DNA of 64,000 nucleotides from Acidobacteriota bacterium (GTDB lineage Bacteria > Acidobacteriota > Thermoanaerobaculia > Gp7-AA8): assembly GCA_021325515.1 (NCBI GenBank), contig JAJPHC010000037.1, positions 186,001 through 250,000 of the forward strand, given 5' to 3'. A program made the translations under genes and the position numbers. The notes below the pieces were generated by a model that worked only from the letters and a program-made list of their open reading frames with translations, was not told the DNA's origin and did not search any database. Position 1 is the stretch's first letter; each line of letters begins with the position of its first letter. This document shows positions 35,369 through 43,964 of the stretch, one piece after another.

Positions 35369-37768
35369 ATGCTTCGTAGTCGCCTTTCCCGCACGCTGGC
35401 GCTGCTCGCCGGCATGGCGGTCACGCTGTACATCCTCGCCAGTCTCTATCTTCCGTCCTCGCGGCGGCTGATCCTCGGTGTCAACAAGCGGAGCGGCGCC
35501 GTGCGTCTCGTGCAGAGCCGCGTCACGTTTCTGCCGCCCTTTCAGTTCTACCGCCTCGTCTTCGATGAGCGCGACGGCTACGCGCAGCACAGCGGAAGCA
35601 TCCGCATCCTTTCGCAGGAAGGGGTGCCGGTCACGATCGGCTATCGGCTGCGATTCACGATCAAGAGCGATCACGTTCCCGACGCGAAGACACTCGTCGA
35701 GAAGGGATGGAGCGCGTGGGTCGGCAAGCGCGTCGCGGAGGCGGTCGATCTCGTAACGCGCCAGGTGCCGATCGAGGATCTGCTGTCGCCGAGCTCGCGC
35801 TTTACGATGCAGCGCGATGTGCTGCGCCGCGCGGTCGCGGCCTATCTGTCGAAGAGCGGGTTGAACGTCACTGCGTTCGAGATCGCACGGCTCGATGTCG
35901 ACAAGGCCGCGCTGCTGCAGCGCAAGAAGGCGGATCTGCGCCGTGAAGCGCGCGGCGTCGCAGGACGCGTCGCGGTCTTCGCGATCGACGGTGCCGACTG
36001 GGAATTGCTCAATGAACTGATCGGCGACGGTCAGTTGCCGAATCTCAAGGCGCTCGCGCGCGGCGGCACGACGGGCACGGTGCAGACGATCGAGCCGATG
36101 GTGTCACCGCTGCTCTGGACGACGGTCGCAACCGGACTGCCGCCCGATCGTCATGGCGTGCTCGATTTCTTTGATCGTGCGCACGCGCCGATCGAATCGT
36201 TCTCGCGGCATGCCCCCGCCGTGTGGGACGTCGCGCAGATGTTCGGACGGCCGGCGACGGTCGTGAACTGGTGGACTGCGTGGCCGGCGTCGGACTCCGG
36301 CGTGACCGTGTTCGATGCTCCGGTCGAACCGCTCGGCAACGCGATCGCGCCGCAGTCACTCGCATCGAAAGTGCAACCGGTCGAAGTGCCGGTGGAGACC
36401 GTCGGCTATCCGCAGGTCCGCAGGTTCATCAACATCACACCCGAGGAATATGCGAAGGCGATCAGCGGACCGGCGTCGGATCCGGTGAACGTCTTTCGCT
36501 CGATGCTCGCGAAAACGTGGACCGATCATCGCGCCGCGATCGAGTTGTACCGGCAGCAGTCGCCTCTGCTCTTCATGATGGAGTACGAGGGGACGGATGC
36601 GGTGAATCATCTGTTCGCGCCGTATCACCCTCCCTACCGCGAAGACGTGAGCCAGGACGGCTATCGCAAGTACTGGCCGGCGGTGACGAACTATTACGCG
36701 GAGATCGACCGGCTCCTCGGCGAGTGGATGTCGGTTCTTCCGCCCGACACGACGGTGATCGTGATGTCGGCACACGGTTTCCGCTGGGGAAAGAACAGGC
36801 CGCATCATCCGCCTCAGAGCGCCGCGCTCTCCGATCATCGCAATCCGGGCGTGTTCATCGCGTATGGCGGACATGTCGCGCGCACCGGCGGAGCGCATTC
36901 GTTTTCGGTGTTCGATCTAACGCCGACGGTGCTCGCGATTCTCGGGCTGCCGCAATCGGCGGAGATGCCGGGGCATGTGGCGACGTGGGCGTTTCGCGAC
37001 ATTCAGCCGGTGGAGACGGTGAAGGTCGTGAGCTACAGCGAGTTTCTCGATCTGAAGCCGGCGCCGGCCGCGGTCCGTCTGGATCCGAAGCCGTATCAGG
37101 AGACGCTGCAGGCGATCGGACATCTTTACGATCCGGGGCGCGCGCTGGTCCCGATGCTCGACGATGCGCCGGAAGCGAACGCGCCGGTGTCACCGCAGCG
37201 CTGGGGTCTCTACGCGTACTTCAACAACCTCGGCATCGAGTTGAGGAAACAGGGAAAGCCGAGCGATGCCATCGATGCATTCGACCGCGCGATCGACATC
37301 AATCCGACGCGTCCGATTCCGTATCTCAATGAGGCGATGACTCTCTTCGACCGCCAGCAGTACACGATGGCGGACGAGATGTTCATCAAGGCGGTGGAGC
37401 GCGGACTGCCGCAGCCTGATCGATGGTTCGTCGATTTCGCGGCGCTCTATCGCGAGAAGAACATGCCGTCGCGCGCGATCGCGCTGCTGTACAAGGGGAA
37501 GGAGCTTTTCCCGCAGTCGTACGTGATCGCCTCGAACCTGGGAGCGACGCTGGTGGCGTCCGATCGCTATACGGAAGGCCTTCCGGAGTTGCAGCGTGCG
37601 CTCGGCATGCAGCCGTCATCGACGCAGGTGCTGAACAACCTGGGAATCTTCTTCGCGAACCGCCACGACTACGCCAGAGCGCTGGACTTCTGGAACCGCT
37701 CGCTGGCGATCGACGGACACCAGCCGGCGATTCACAACGCAGCCGAGGCAGCGCGCACGCGGCTGTGA
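35369..37768 (+). CDS. SPFH-like / alkaline-phosphatase-superfamily / TPR fusion protein
   Basis: 799 aa, single frame. An N-terminal membrane anchor (TLALLAGMAVTLYILASLYLP) is followed by an SPFH/band-7-like part to about residue 195 (RLILGVNKRSGAVR, GVPVTIGYRLRFTIKS, KKADLRREARG). Next comes an AlkP/phosphodiesterase domain (about 200-590): FAIDGADW with a metal Asp, MVSPLLWTT nucleophile region, EYEGTDAVNHLF, and VIVMSAHGFRWG. The C-terminal ~175 residues are TPRs (LGIELRKQGKPSDAIDAFDRAIDINP). The phosphatase domain most likely faces the periplasm or cytoplasm depending on the single anchor; a hydrolase of phospho-glycans or lipids is a guess. The stop lies at the edge of a 9-base repeat array. 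Confidence 0.85.
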   Translation: MLRSRLSRTLALLAGMAVTLYILASLYLPSSRRLILGVNKRSGAVRLVQSRVTFLPPFQFYRLVFDERDGYAQHSGSIRILSQEGVPVTIGYRLRFTIKSDHVPDAKTLVEKGWSAWVGKRVAEAVDLVTRQVPIEDLLSPSSRFTMQRDVLRRAVAAYLSKSGLNVTAFEIARLDVDKAALLQRKKADLRREARGVAGRVAVFAIDGADWELLNELIGDGQLPNLKALARGGTTGTVQTIEPMVSPLLWTTVATGLPPDRHGVLDFFDRAHAPIESFSRHAPAVWDVAQMFGRPATVVNWWTAWPASDSGVTVFDAPVEPLGNAIAPQSLASKVQPVEVPVETVGYPQVRRFINITPEEYAKAISGPASDPVNVFRSMLAKTWTDHRAAIELYRQQSPLLFMMEYEGTDAVNHLFAPYHPPYREDVSQDGYRKYWPAVTNYYAEIDRLLGEWMSVLPPDTTVIVMSAHGFRWGKNRPHHPPQSAALSDHRNPGVFIAYGGHVARTGGAHSFSVFDLTPTVLAILGLPQSAEMPGHVATWAFRDIQPVETVKVVSYSEFLDLKPAPAAVRLDPKPYQETLQAIGHLYDPGRALVPMLDDAPEANAPVSPQRWGLYAYFNNLGIELRKQGKPSDAIDAFDRAIDINPTRPIPYLNEAMTLFDRQQYTMADEMFIKAVERGLPQPDRWFVDFAALYREKNMPSRAIALLYKGKELFPQSYVIASNLGATLVASDRYTEGLPELQRALGMQPSSTQVLNNLGIFFANRHDYARALDFWNRSLAIDGHQPAIHNAAEAARTRL

Positions 37769-37966
37769 GGATGGGAGGATGGGAGGATGGGACGGATGGG
37801 ACCTATGGGACCTATGGGACCTATGGGGAGAAGCGGCCTCCGCCCATAGTCCTATAGGTCTTGGTCCCATTGGTCCCATAGCCCCATTCCCCCTATGGGA
37901 CCAATGGGGAGAAGCGGCCTCCGCCCATAGGTCCTATAGGTCCCATTGGTCCCATAGTCCCATCCA
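37769..37966. repeat. Complex GATGGGAC(C/G)(T/G)-repeat locus with two repeated centres
   Basis: Direct and inverted halves of the 9-base repeat alternate twice around a conserved centre (GAGAAGCGGCCTCCGCC, at about 37834 and 37911). The result is two long hairpins between the AlkP fusion and fur. This ~200-base region has no gene. Confidence 0.85.
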
Positions 37967-38033
37967 TCACACCCACCAGTAATCGCCGTCACTTGACCCC
38001 CATCCTGACTCCCGCTATTCTCCCTTCTGCAAT

Positions 38034-38048
38034 TGAGACTCAGTCTCA
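38034..38048 (+). promoter_or_regulatory. Fur-box-like operator TGAGACTCAGTCTCA
   Basis: A perfect 15-base inverted repeat (7-1-7) lies 16 bases before the fur ATG. It closely resembles the Fur/PerR 7-1-7 box, so it is probably an autoregulatory site controlling the fur-iron operon. Confidence 0.6.
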
Positions 38049-38064
38049 TTTGTTGTGAGACGAA

Positions 38065-38580
38065 ATGCCACATACCGTGCGCACTGAAAAGGAAATCACC
38101 CGCTTCGCGGGCTTTCTGCAGGATCAGGGGCTCAAGCTCACCACCGAGCGAACCGCGCTCGTCCGTGAGATCTTCGCCACCCACTATCACTTCGAGGCCG
38201 ACGAGCTCCTCTTCAAGATGAAGGAGAAGGGCCTCAAGATCTCCCGCGCGACCGTCTACCGCACGCTCGAGCTCCTCGTGAAGTCCGGCATGGTGCGCCG
38301 CGTCCATCTCGGCGAAGACCACTATCACTACGAGCATGTCACCGGGAACTCGCATCACGATCACCTGATCTGCACGACGTGCGGCTCGGTGATCGAGTTT
38401 CATGATGATGTCCTCGAGCAGCGGCAGCGCGAGATCTGCGAGCGCAAGCGTTTCACTCCCACGTTTCACAACCTGCAGATCCTCGGCCTCTGCGCCGACT
38501 GCAGAAAGAAGGGCGAGCTGCCCGATGCACCGGACCGCGTGAAGATGATCGGCGCCGGCGCGACTCAACTCCGAAAGTAG
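38065..38580 (+). CDS. fur: Fur-family ferric uptake regulator
   Basis: 171 aa metal-responsive repressor. The winged-helix part reads LKLTTERTALVREIFATHYHFEADELLFKMK and ISRATVYRTLELLVKSGMV. The metal region HYHYEHVTGNSHHDHLICTTCG holds the His/Cys sites, with a second C-x2-C (CADC) near the C-terminus. The C-terminal ~25 residues extend beyond the usual ~145. It is the first gene of the iron/flavin operon and is preceded by a Fur-like palindrome, consistent with autoregulation. Whether it senses Fe, Zn or Mn is not settled by sequence. Confidence 0.93.
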   Translation: MPHTVRTEKEITRFAGFLQDQGLKLTTERTALVREIFATHYHFEADELLFKMKEKGLKISRATVYRTLELLVKSGMVRRVHLGEDHYHYEHVTGNSHHDHLICTTCGSVIEFHDDVLEQRQREICERKRFTPTFHNLQILGLCADCRKKGELPDAPDRVKMIGAGATQLRK

Positions 38581-38598
38581 ACAGGAACCCGACTGCCC

Positions 38599-39375
38599 AT
38601 GCTTCCAGCACTCGTCATCGTCTTTCGCGAAGGTTTCGAATCGTTCGTGACCGTTGCCATCATCCTCGCCTATCTGCGCAAGACGGGCCGTGACTGGCTG
38701 CGGCCGGCGGTTTACTGGGGCATCGCTGCCTCGCTGGTCGCGAGCGGCGCTCTCGGCTACGAGCTGAGCAGAGTCAGCGAGCAGTCGCTGTGGGAAGGCA
38801 TCCTCGGTCTCGTCGCCGCGTTCCTCGTCGCCAGCTTCGTCGTGCACGTCTGGCGCACCGCGCCGACGATGAAGCGCGATATGGAAGCGCGGCTCGAAGT
38901 CGCGTCCTCGCGCGATTCGAACCCGCTCGCAGTCATCGGTGTCTTCCTCTTCACGCTGCTGATGGTGACGCGGGAAGGGATGGAAGCCGCGCTGCTCCTC
39001 ATTCAGGTGCGCAGCAATCAGGGAATGCTCATCGGCTCGATCGCAGGTCTGGCCGCCGCAGCGCTGATGTCATGGGCGTGGGCGCACTACGGGCATCGCA
39101 TCAACATCAAGCGATTCTTCCAGGTCACAGGTCTCTTCCTGCTGCTCTTCACGATTCAGATCGTCTTCTACGCCGTTCACGAGCTCTCCGAAGCGAACGT
39201 CCTCGGGCGCTGGAGCGAGGCGATTCACAACGCGACCGAGCCGTACTCGCCGGTGGGCTACTACGGCAAGTGGGTCTCGATCGGTATGCTCGGATTCTGT
39301 GCGGCATGGCTGGCGGTGGTCTCCGTGAAGGACCGTCTTCGATCGCACCAAGAGCTGGCGGTGAAAGTCAGATGA
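38599..39375 (+). CDS. FTR1-family iron permease
   Basis: 258 aa with about seven membrane helices. The two iron-binding REGxE motifs are REGFE (residues 10-14) and REGME (125-129), both required for transport in FTR1/EfeU proteins. A good AGGAA site lies 11 bases before the ATG; the stop overlaps the apbE ATG. FTR1 permeases move ferric iron, classically after a ferroxidase or peroxidase step; here the partners downstream are redox proteins. It follows fur by 18 bases. Confidence 0.93.
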   Translation: MLPALVIVFREGFESFVTVAIILAYLRKTGRDWLRPAVYWGIAASLVASGALGYELSRVSEQSLWEGILGLVAAFLVASFVVHVWRTAPTMKRDMEARLEVASSRDSNPLAVIGVFLFTLLMVTREGMEAALLLIQVRSNQGMLIGSIAGLAAAALMSWAWAHYGHRINIKRFFQVTGLFLLLFTIQIVFYAVHELSEANVLGRWSEAIHNATEPYSPVGYYGKWVSIGMLGFCAAWLAVVSVKDRLRSHQELAVKVR

Positions 39376-40247
39376 CGCGCGCGGCCATCGTCGCCGCGCT
39401 TCTCGCCACGTTTCCCCTGGTTGCCGCAACACGCGCGCAGTACCTCATGGGAACCGTCTGCGAGATCGACGCGGATGTGCCCGCCGAAGCGGCGTTCGCC
39501 GAGACGGCGCGCATCGAGTCGATCGTTTCGACGTGGCGCGACGACAGCGAGCTCTCGCGCGTGAATCGCGGAGAGAAGCCTTCCGAGGAGTTGCATGCGC
39601 TGCTCGCGACCGCGGACTCGTACGTGGCGAGGACAGACGGCGCGTTCAATCCGCACATTCGAACCCTGTTGAACGAATGGGGAATCCGTGATGGTTCCTC
39701 TCGCCCCGCGCCAGCGGGGAGCGGGGCCAGGGGTGAGGGGCAGCCCGACTACGAGGAAGGCGGTTTCGCCAAAGGCTACGCGATCGACCGCATGCTCGAA
39801 ACCCTCGTGAACGAGAATGCGAAGCACGCGATCATCAACTTCGGCGGCCAGCTCGGCACTCTCACGCCGATCACGGCCACGATCGCCAATCCTCAGCATC
39901 GCGACAAGCCGGTCCTCGAGCTGAGACTCGAAAAGCGCTCGCTCTCCACCAGCTCCGGCTCGGAGAAAACCTTTGAGCGGAACGGCCGCGTTTACTGCCA
40001 CATCGTTGATCCACGCACGCGCGAGGCGCTTCCGCCGCGTGGCAGCGTCTCCGTCATCAGCGACTCGGCACTCGAAGCCGACATTCTCTCCACCGCGCTG
40101 TACGTGATGGGGCCGGAGCAGGGGCTCGCGTGGGCCCGCGCACACCGCGTCACGGCGATCTTCATCGACAACGGTTTCATCACAGCGTCCACCTCGATTC
40201 CCGGGATCAGGGTGCTCGACGCGCATTTCAGAATCAGGGAGCAGTGA
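39372..40247 (+). CDS. apbE: FAD:protein FMN transferase ApbE (with internal repeat element)
   Basis: 291 aa exported flavin transferase that attaches FMN to Thr of target proteins. Signal peptide MTRAAIVAALLATFPLVAA, then QYLMGTVCEI, AKGYAIDRML, IINFGGQLGTL, CHIVDPRT and the Mg/FAD-binding SALEADILSTALYVMGPEQGL of the family. Between WGIRDG and YEEGGFAKGY lies a stretch encoded by the GC-rich element (SSRPAPAGSGARGEGQ). This region is several tens of residues shorter than in typical ApbE. Core motifs on both sides are kept, so activity is plausible but uncertain. Overlaps FTR1 by 4 bases; the porin gene begins right after its stop. Confidence 0.9.
   Translation: MTRAAIVAALLATFPLVAATRAQYLMGTVCEIDADVPAEAAFAETARIESIVSTWRDDSELSRVNRGEKPSEELHALLATADSYVARTDGAFNPHIRTLLNEWGIRDGSSRPAPAGSGARGEGQPDYEEGGFAKGYAIDRMLETLVNENAKHAIINFGGQLGTLTPITATIANPQHRDKPVLELRLEKRSLSTSSGSEKTFERNGRVYCHIVDPRTREALPPRGSVSVISDSALEADILSTALYVMGPEQGLAWARAHRVTAIFIDNGFITASTSIPGIRVLDAHFRIREQ
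39697..39740. repeat. GC-rich palindromic element (copy 2) inside apbE
   Basis: Copy of the element at 10697-10740, with CCCCGC-GCCA-GCGGGG and GGGGTGAGGGG, here inside a reading frame and read as protein without a stop. It replaces a variable surface segment of ApbE. Confidence 0.75.
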
Positions 40248-41552
40248 ATGGTTAGACGACTTATGGTTCTTCTTTCGGCGATGCTCATCGCCTCGCCATC
40301 GTTTGCACAATCGGCTCAGGATCTCGAGCAGCGCCTCAAGGAGCTGCAGGCAAAACTCTCCGCCATCGACGAGATGAAGCGCGAGATCGACATCCTCACG
40401 CAGGAAATCGAAACGCTGAAGAGCGGCGCGACGAAGAAAGCCGTTGAGGCCGATCAGGCGCAGTACGGCATGGGCGCCGCCGCCTCGAAAGTGTATCGCA
40501 CGGATGCGGGAGTCTCGATCGGCGGCTACGGCGAGTTCGCGTACGACAATCCCCGGCATGACATCGCGCGCGCCGACCTGCTGCGCGGCGTGCTCTACAC
40601 CGGCTACAAGTTCTCGCCGCGCGTTCTCTTCAACTCCGAGCTCGAAGTCGAGCACGGAACGACCGAGAACAAAGGCGGCGATGGCGCCGAAGGAGGCGCG
40701 GTCGGACTCGAGTTCGCGTATCTCGATTATCTGATCCGGCCCGAGGCGAATGTGCGTGCCGGCGTCATGCTGATGCCGGTGGGTCTCATCAACGAGCAGC
40801 ACGAGCCGACCGCCTACTTCGGCGTCCACCGGCCGCTCGTCGAAGACGCGATCATCCCGACGACGTGGAGCGAGATGGGCGCGGGCATCTTCGGCGACAA
40901 GGGAGCGCTCACCTATCGCGCCTACGTGACGACAGGGCTCGACTCGTCGCGCTTCGAGAGTGAGTCTGGCATTCACGAAGGGAAGCAGAGCGGCGCGTCG
41001 GCGAAGGCGGAGGATCTCGCGATCGTGGCGCGCGCCGACTGGCATCCGTTCGAGGGCACGATGTTCGGCGGCTCGATTTACAACGGCGGCTCGGGGCAGG
41101 GCGCACGTACGGAAGACGGCCAGCGAATCAAAGGGCGTGTGCGTCTCGCCGAAGTCCACGCCGACTCGAAGTTCCGCGGTGCGTCGCTCCGCGCACTCTT
41201 CGCGCGCGGCTCCATCGGCGACGCCGCCCTCATCAACGAGCGGAACGGGCTCGAGGGCGACGAGAGCATCGGCAAGTCGTTCGGCGGCTGGTACCTCGAG
41301 GGCGGCTACGATCTCGCGTCGCGCGCGAACATCTCGATCACGCCGTACGTTCGCTACGAGCGCCTCGACACGCAGCGCAGCGTTCCGGCCGGATTCGAGC
41401 GCAATCCCGAGAACAACCAGCGCATCTTCACCGCAGGCTTCGCGTTCAAGCCGATCTCGCAGACCGTCGTGAAGATCGACTGGCAGCGCGCGAAGAATCA
41501 GGCGCACACCGGAGACAACAGATGGAACATCGGCCTCGGCTACATCTTCTGA
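40248..41552 (+). CDS. Porin-like outer membrane protein with coiled-coil
   Basis: 434 aa. Signal peptide (MLIASPSFAQ), then a coiled-coil of about 50 residues (QDLEQRLKELQAKLSAIDEMKREIDILTQ), then a long β-rich barrel region (GVSIGGYGEFAY, LLRGVLYTGYKFSPRVLFNSELEVEH, PVGLINEQHEP, LEGGYDLASRANISITPYVRYERL) ending in Phe (GLGYIF), as in outer-membrane barrels. This plan matches phosphate-selective OprP/O-type or similar porins whose N-terminal helix is periplasmic. It starts directly after apbE. It may bring iron or a small complex into the periplasm. Confidence 0.85.
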   Translation: MVRRLMVLLSAMLIASPSFAQSAQDLEQRLKELQAKLSAIDEMKREIDILTQEIETLKSGATKKAVEADQAQYGMGAAASKVYRTDAGVSIGGYGEFAYDNPRHDIARADLLRGVLYTGYKFSPRVLFNSELEVEHGTTENKGGDGAEGGAVGLEFAYLDYLIRPEANVRAGVMLMPVGLINEQHEPTAYFGVHRPLVEDAIIPTTWSEMGAGIFGDKGALTYRAYVTTGLDSSRFESESGIHEGKQSGASAKAEDLAIVARADWHPFEGTMFGGSIYNGGSGQGARTEDGQRIKGRVRLAEVHADSKFRGASLRALFARGSIGDAALINERNGLEGDESIGKSFGGWYLEGGYDLASRANISITPYVRYERLDTQRSVPAGFERNPENNQRIFTAGFAFKPISQTVVKIDWQRAKNQAHTGDNRWNIGLGYIF

Positions 41553-42052
41553 TCGCGCTGTCGGCCGCGTTGGCGTTCCGGCTCAACGCGCGAGTTCTGA
41601 TGACGCAGGACCAGGCGCTGGCCAGCGCGTTTCCGAACGCGAAGCCGGCGCGCCAGACGTTCTTTCTCACGAAACAGCAGCTCGACGCCGCTCGCCAGGA
41701 GAGCGGCGTCGACTTCCGGGAACAGCTCGTGATCCGGTACGCGACTCCCGCCGGCTTCGCCTACTTCGATTCGCATCGGGTCCGGACGCTGCCGGAAACG
41801 GTGATGATCGTCGTGACGCCGGATGGGAAGGTGGCGCGTGTCGAGATTCTCTCGTTCGACGAGCCGACCGACTATTTCCCGAAGCGCCGGTGGCTCGACC
41901 AGCTCCTCGGCCGTCATCTCGACGCGGATCTGTCGCTGAAAGGCGCGGTCCGTCCGATCTCCGGCGCGAGTCTCACGGGTCAGGCCATTGTGAACGCAAC
42001 GCGCAAGGTGCTGGCGCTCCATCACGTGCTGGCAGGAGTGGCGCCGAAATGA
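41522..42052 (+). CDS. Exported FMN-binding (FMN_bind) protein
   Basis: 176 aa. A hydrophobic N-terminus (LHLLIALSAALAF) suggests export or anchoring. The FMN_bind domain has IVVTPDGKVARVEILSFDEPTDYF and the flavinylation motif SGASLT (residues 147-152), whose Thr152 is expected to receive FMN from ApbE. Thus the substrate of apbE lies two genes downstream. The start at 41522 overlaps the porin by 31 bases and has GGAGA 8 bases upstream. Similar domains carry electrons in RnfG/NqrC and in extracytosolic respiratory systems. Confidence 0.9.
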   Translation: MEHRPRLHLLIALSAALAFRLNARVLMTQDQALASAFPNAKPARQTFFLTKQQLDAARQESGVDFREQLVIRYATPAGFAYFDSHRVRTLPETVMIVVTPDGKVARVEILSFDEPTDYFPKRRWLDQLLGRHLDADLSLKGAVRPISGASLTGQAIVNATRKVLALHHVLAGVAPK

Positions 42053-42516
42053 TGTCGCGGGCGCAGGTCGTCTACCTTCAGCTCTGCGTGCTGGTCACGA
42101 CGCTCACCGGCGCGGTGTTCGCGGTGATGAAGTACGCGATGAAGAGCAGCGACCCGTTCGCGGTGGCTAACCATCCGTTGCAGCCGTACATGTTGTCCGC
42201 CCATGTGCTCGTCGCTCCCCTGCTGGTCTTCGGTTTCGGCTGGGTATTCGCGAATCACATCTGGCCGGGATTCGCCAGCGGCATTGCGCGCAAGCGGAAG
42301 AGCGGGCTCTGGTCGATGGCTGCGATCGTGCCGATGGTGCTCAGCGGCTATCTGCTGCAGGTGTCGACCGCCGATGCCACACGCCAGGCGATGGCGATTG
42401 CGCACTGGGTGTCATCCGCGCTGTTCGCCGGCGGGTATGTGATCCACCTCGTGACGAAGAAGGCGGCGCGGGCCTCACGCCAGCCGTCGCCGAGCGCTCC
42501 GCTCGACGACGTTTGA
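42049..42516 (+). CDS. Four-helix membrane protein with paired histidines (cytochrome b-like)
   Basis: 155 aa, four hydrophobic helices. His52 and His70 in helix 2 (SAHVLVAPLLVFGFGWVFANH) and His119 and His133 in helix 4 (AHWVSSALFAGGYVIH) form the spacing expected for two haem groups, as in DUF4405-type or ferric-reductase-like cytochromes b. No CxxCH. It overlaps the FMN_bind gene by 4 bases. I infer it passes electrons across the inner membrane to the flavinylated protein; the haem assignment is not proven by sequence. Confidence 0.75.
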   Translation: MMSRAQVVYLQLCVLVTTLTGAVFAVMKYAMKSSDPFAVANHPLQPYMLSAHVLVAPLLVFGFGWVFANHIWPGFASGIARKRKSGLWSMAAIVPMVLSGYLLQVSTADATRQAMAIAHWVSSALFAGGYVIHLVTKKAARASRQPSPSAPLDDV

Positions 42517-42526
42517 TTACGCACCA

Positions 42527-43945
42527 TCACAGCCGCGCGATCAGCGCGTCCAGCCGCCGCAGCGTCCGCTCTTTGCCGAGGATCGCCGCCACGTCGAAAA
42601 TCGGCGGCGACGACGCGACCCCGAGCAGAGCGACGCGCAGCGGGTGAATGTACTTCCCTGCCCCCAGTCCCTTCGCTTCGGCGAGCTGGCGCAGCGCCTG
42701 CTCGGTCGCCAGCACGTCGAACGATCCCACTCCGGCGAGCGTCTCGCGCAGATCCTTCATGCGCTGCGGGAGGTCATCCCCTTTGATGTGCTTCTTCACG
42801 GCTTCTTCTTCGTAGACGAGCGCATCGTCGTCCGCGAGGTAGGGGATCATCTGTGCGGCGACGTCTTTCAGCGTGCGGCCGCGCGACTTGTTGATGTCGA
42901 TGACCGCGCGGATCTCATCCAGCGGTTTCACGTGATCGCCGAGAAACGGGACGAGGTGCGGATAGATCTGATCGGCGGCCATGCGCATCAGATACTGGCC
43001 GTTCATCCACAGCAGCTTTTCGTCGTCGAAGACCGCGGGAGCCTTGTGCACATCGCTGAGATCGAAGATCGCGGCGGCTTCGTCGGGAGTGATCAGCTCG
43101 CGATCGCCGCCCGGTGACCATCCGAGCAGCATCAGGAAATTGAACAGAGCCTCGGGGACGATGCCGAGATCGCGATACTCCTCCGCCGAGGTCGCGCCGC
43201 TTCGTTTGCTCAGCCGCTTCTTGTCGGCGCCGAGGATCAGCGGGAGATGGGCGAACACCGGCGGCTCGCAGTTGAACGCGCGAAACAGCAGGATGTGCTT
43301 CGGCGTGTTGGAGAGATGGTCGTCGCCGCGCGCGACGTGGGTGATCTCCATGTCGATGTCATCGACGACGACGGAGAGGTGGTACGTCGGATAGCGGTCG
43401 GAGCGAATGAGAACGAAGTCGTCGATCTCCTTCGCGTCGAAATGGACATCGCCGCGAATCAGATCGTGAAAGTCGATGGCTCCTTCTTCGACCTTGAAGC
43501 GGATGACGTGCGGCTCTCCCTCCGGCTGCGCTGCGCCGGCGTCCGCCTTCGCGCGGCAGCGGCCGGAGTAGCGATAGGACTTGCCCGTTCCCTCTGACGC
43601 CGCGCGATCGGCATCGAGCTCTTCGACCGTGCAGTAGCAGCGATAGGCGAGGCCGTGCTCGACGAGCTTGTTGGCGCGCTCGCGATAGCGATCGAGACGG
43701 TCGCTCTGGTAGATCGGCCCCTCGTCCCATTCGACGCCGAGCCACTTCAGCGAGCTGACGATCTGCTCGGCGTGATGCTGGCGCGAGCGCTCGACGTCGG
43801 TGTCTTCGATGCGCAGCAGCATGGTGCCGCCATGCCGGCGCGCGTGCAGCAGGTTGAAGATCGCGGTGCGGGCGCCGCCGACGTGGAGGTATCCGGTGGG
43901 CGAGGGAGCGAAGCGGAGTTTCACAGGGCCCGTGAGTCTACACAT
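42527..43945 (-). CDS. gltX: Glutamyl-tRNA synthetase
   Basis: 472 aa class I synthetase charging tRNA-Glu (possibly also tRNA-Gln in species using GatCAB). HIGH-type motif PSPTGYLHVGGART and KMSKS-type KKRLSKRSG are present; LRIEDTDVERSR and TYHLSVVVDDIDMEITHVARGDDHL are GluRS signatures. The C-terminal helical anticodon domain is complete. Start uncertain by seven codons: ATG at 43945 or GTG at 43924. It is divergent from the pseudopilin genes 19 bases away and convergent with the iron operon. Confidence 0.95.
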   Translation of the reverse strand: MCRLTGPVKLRFAPSPTGYLHVGGARTAIFNLLHARRHGGTMLLRIEDTDVERSRQHHAEQIVSSLKWLGVEWDEGPIYQSDRLDRYRERANKLVEHGLAYRCYCTVEELDADRAASEGTGKSYRYSGRCRAKADAGAAQPEGEPHVIRFKVEEGAIDFHDLIRGDVHFDAKEIDDFVLIRSDRYPTYHLSVVVDDIDMEITHVARGDDHLSNTPKHILLFRAFNCEPPVFAHLPLILGADKKRLSKRSGATSAEEYRDLGIVPEALFNFLMLLGWSPGGDRELITPDEAAAIFDLSDVHKAPAVFDDEKLLWMNGQYLMRMAADQIYPHLVPFLGDHVKPLDEIRAVIDINKSRGRTLKDVAAQMIPYLADDDALVYEEEAVKKHIKGDDLPQRMKDLRETLAGVGSFDVLATEQALRQLAEAKGLGAGKYIHPLRVALLGVASSPPIFDVAAILGKERTLRRLDALIARL

Positions 43946-43964
43946 CAGGGGCTACAATCGCCAG

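Noticed and set aside
37769-37966. CRISPR-like array
   Set aside because: Units are 9 bases, largely contiguous and inverted around centres; there are no unique spacers of 25-40 bases and no cas genes.
38790-39371. Open frame upstream of apbE overlapping the FTR1 gene
   Set aside because: FTR1 is intact in another frame, and a signal peptide starts at ATG 39372 that overlaps the FTR1 stop.
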